NCBI GenBank assembly: GCA_003024785.1
Contig: PUQB01000061.1
Coordinates: forward strand, 587,501 to 651,500
Direction: 5' to 3'
DNA length: 64,000 bases
Source of the DNA: Selaginella tamariscina
Lineage: Eukaryota > Streptophyta > Lycopodiopsida > Selaginellales > Selaginellaceae
Below, in pieces: positions 62,630 to 64,000 of the stretch; the stretch's first letter is position 1; every line of letters starts with the position of its first letter. Under the pieces are notes generated by a model that saw only the letters and a list, made by a program, of their open reading frames with translations, was not told the DNA's origin and searched no databases. Position numbers and translations under genes: made by a program.

Positions 62630-63970
62630 TTGTAGAGCTAAGGATTTTATCTATATTGACCTTCGGGATGCATACAATTTAGTCATGAGCCACCCATGAG
62701 ATGAGTGGAAGATTGCATTTTGCATGTGATATGGGCATATAAATATATTACGATGCTATTTGGTTTCACCAAGGCACCAACTGTTTCTCAGACATGATTA
62801 ACAACATTTTTCATGATTTTCTAAATATGTTCTTGATCGTCTATCTTGATAATATTTTGGTGTATTTAGAAAAGCAGAAGAGTTATATTTGATAAGTATT
62901 ATAAAAATTACAAGATCATTACTTTTACCAAGCTAAATAAATAATCTTTGAAAAAGCCATGAATTATCTTAAGTCCATTGTCTTGCACAAAGGAGTTTAC
63001 ATGAACTTAGGTAAGATCATGATTATGCTTAATTAATAAGCTCCACACTTGATACAAAATGTGCAATGCTTCCTTGATTTTGTTAATTTTACCACATTTT
63101 ACTCACTTAGTTCACACAAAAGGACAAGTCATGTGCATGGATTGCAAAAGTAGATGCTATGTTCCAAGCTTTGAAGCATGCTTTCGTTTCACCTCGATCA
63201 TCACTCACTTGGATCTTAGCGATCTTTTTTTTTTTATTGAGGTTAATGTATCAGAATTTGCATTTAATAATATGATCTTTAAGTCAAAGATTATCAATTT
63301 CGTCTTGTGACATTTCACACTTACAGGTTCTTTACATTGGAGATCAATTACAAGATATATGATAAATAACTTTTGGTTATTGGACTCATTTAAGAGTGAA
63401 GAAGATTCTATGTACTAGTTGTGGTTTATAATGATCATAAGAACCTCATGTGCTTTCAAAAAACCTAAAGTTAAATCATTAATAATTCTTTTAGGCTAAA
63501 ATTTTTTGCTCGATTTAATTTCATCATAATATGTCATTCAACTTCTTAATAAAATAAAGTCACGTCATTCATGCCTTGTCATATACAATTTAATATTCGA
63601 CTAACAATATTAAGTTCTCTTGGTTTTAAACCACTTTAAAGTAATAGTTATTACAACCCCAGTGGACCAATATAGTTCACACAATGTTACAAATTAATGC
63701 CTTTACATTGTTCTTGATCGAGCTTTGAGTTTTAATTTTAGTTACAATCGTGATGATTATGAGCAATTTGAGGTTCAAAATGAATTATGATTCTACAAGA
63801 CATTAAATGTGTCTCTCTCTCTATATATATAGACACCACATTACCAACTTGTTTCACCATTTTATACAAACCTATGTAGTGCAATAGAAACTTTCTTGAA
63901 AACGCATTGGAACCTTCATGTTTCTGGTACTTATTAATATCATATCTCCAACATGATACTCTACATAACG
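62630..63970 (+). mobile_element. Ty3/gypsy LTR-retrotransposon fossil
   Basis: Plus-strand remains of a gypsy-type pol region. A reverse transcriptase part lies at about 62,655-62,875, followed by an RNase H-like part at about 63,165-63,245 and further traces near 63,430. The element is broken in many places and looks old. No LTR was recognised in the window, and the element may continue beyond its end. Confidence 0.7.
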
Positions 63971-64000
63971 TCAACGCTTATTGTATTGCTGACAATATCT

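Overview
The window is nuclear DNA from a land plant. It is AT-rich, carries very many (CA)n, (TA)n and (CT)n microsatellites, and its genes are split by short GT-AG introns. The recognisable host genes are a SHI/STY-type (SRS) zinc-finger transcription factor, a tail-anchored coiled-coil protein of the plant PMD (peroxisome/mitochondrion division) type, an F-box/kelch-like protein, and remains of a SUMO protease (ULP1/ESD4 type) and an ABC1-family kinase. A gene resembling UPF0193 (C22orf23-like), a family I associate with ciliated eukaryotes, suggests a seed-free plant with swimming sperm (bryophyte, lycophyte or fern). That is inference; the species cannot be named from this sequence.

Layout. 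1-7.3 kb: AT-rich DNA with an old, internally duplicated repeat at 2.0-4.3 kb. 7.4-9.6 kb: the SRS gene (minus strand). 11.3-14.6 kb: weak signs of a multi-exon plus-strand gene. 14.7-18.5 kb: local repeats and gene-free DNA. 18.6-21.6 kb: a decayed hAT-like relic beside a much better preserved pogo/Tigger transposon. 24.4-26.2 kb: a divergent gene pair (small coiled-coil protein on minus, UPF0193-like gene on plus). 26.5-28.4 kb: the PMD-type gene. 28.8-34.2 kb: duplicated non-coding segments, a decayed paralogue of the 24.4-kb coiled-coil gene, an unidentified exon cluster, and a 521-bp pogo/Tigger MITE. 34.2-34.9 kb: a promoter-like region and a single-exon acidic ORF. 34.9-41.1 kb: gene-free. 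41.1-43.3 kb: a ten-exon F-box gene. 43.3-59.1 kb: a head-to-tail tandem duplication (6.8 and 9.0 kb). Each unit carries a ULP1 pseudogene and the first exon of an unidentified gene; small exon-like modules lie between. 59.7-61.5 kb: a decayed ABC1-kinase gene. 62.6 kb to the end: a Ty3/gypsy fossil.

Two patterns cut across the window. First, several otherwise well-conserved genes (SRS, PMD, F-box, UPF0193-like, Tigger transposase) each carry one or a few one-base frame slips with conserved sequence on both sides. That is what uncorrected long-read consensus errors would look like, so 'broken' should be read cautiously there. Second, the ULP1 and ABC1K remains are damaged differently: Trp codons have become stops, and in one ULP1 copy both splice sites of an exon have changed, all by G-to-A on the coding strand. 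That looks like real pseudogenisation, perhaps helped by cytosine methylation. No single co-ordinated novel system is evident. The most unusual items are a hairpin filling a 90-nt intron of the PMD gene, an exon-like module repeated in both orientations inside the tandem duplication, and the ULP1 duplication itself.
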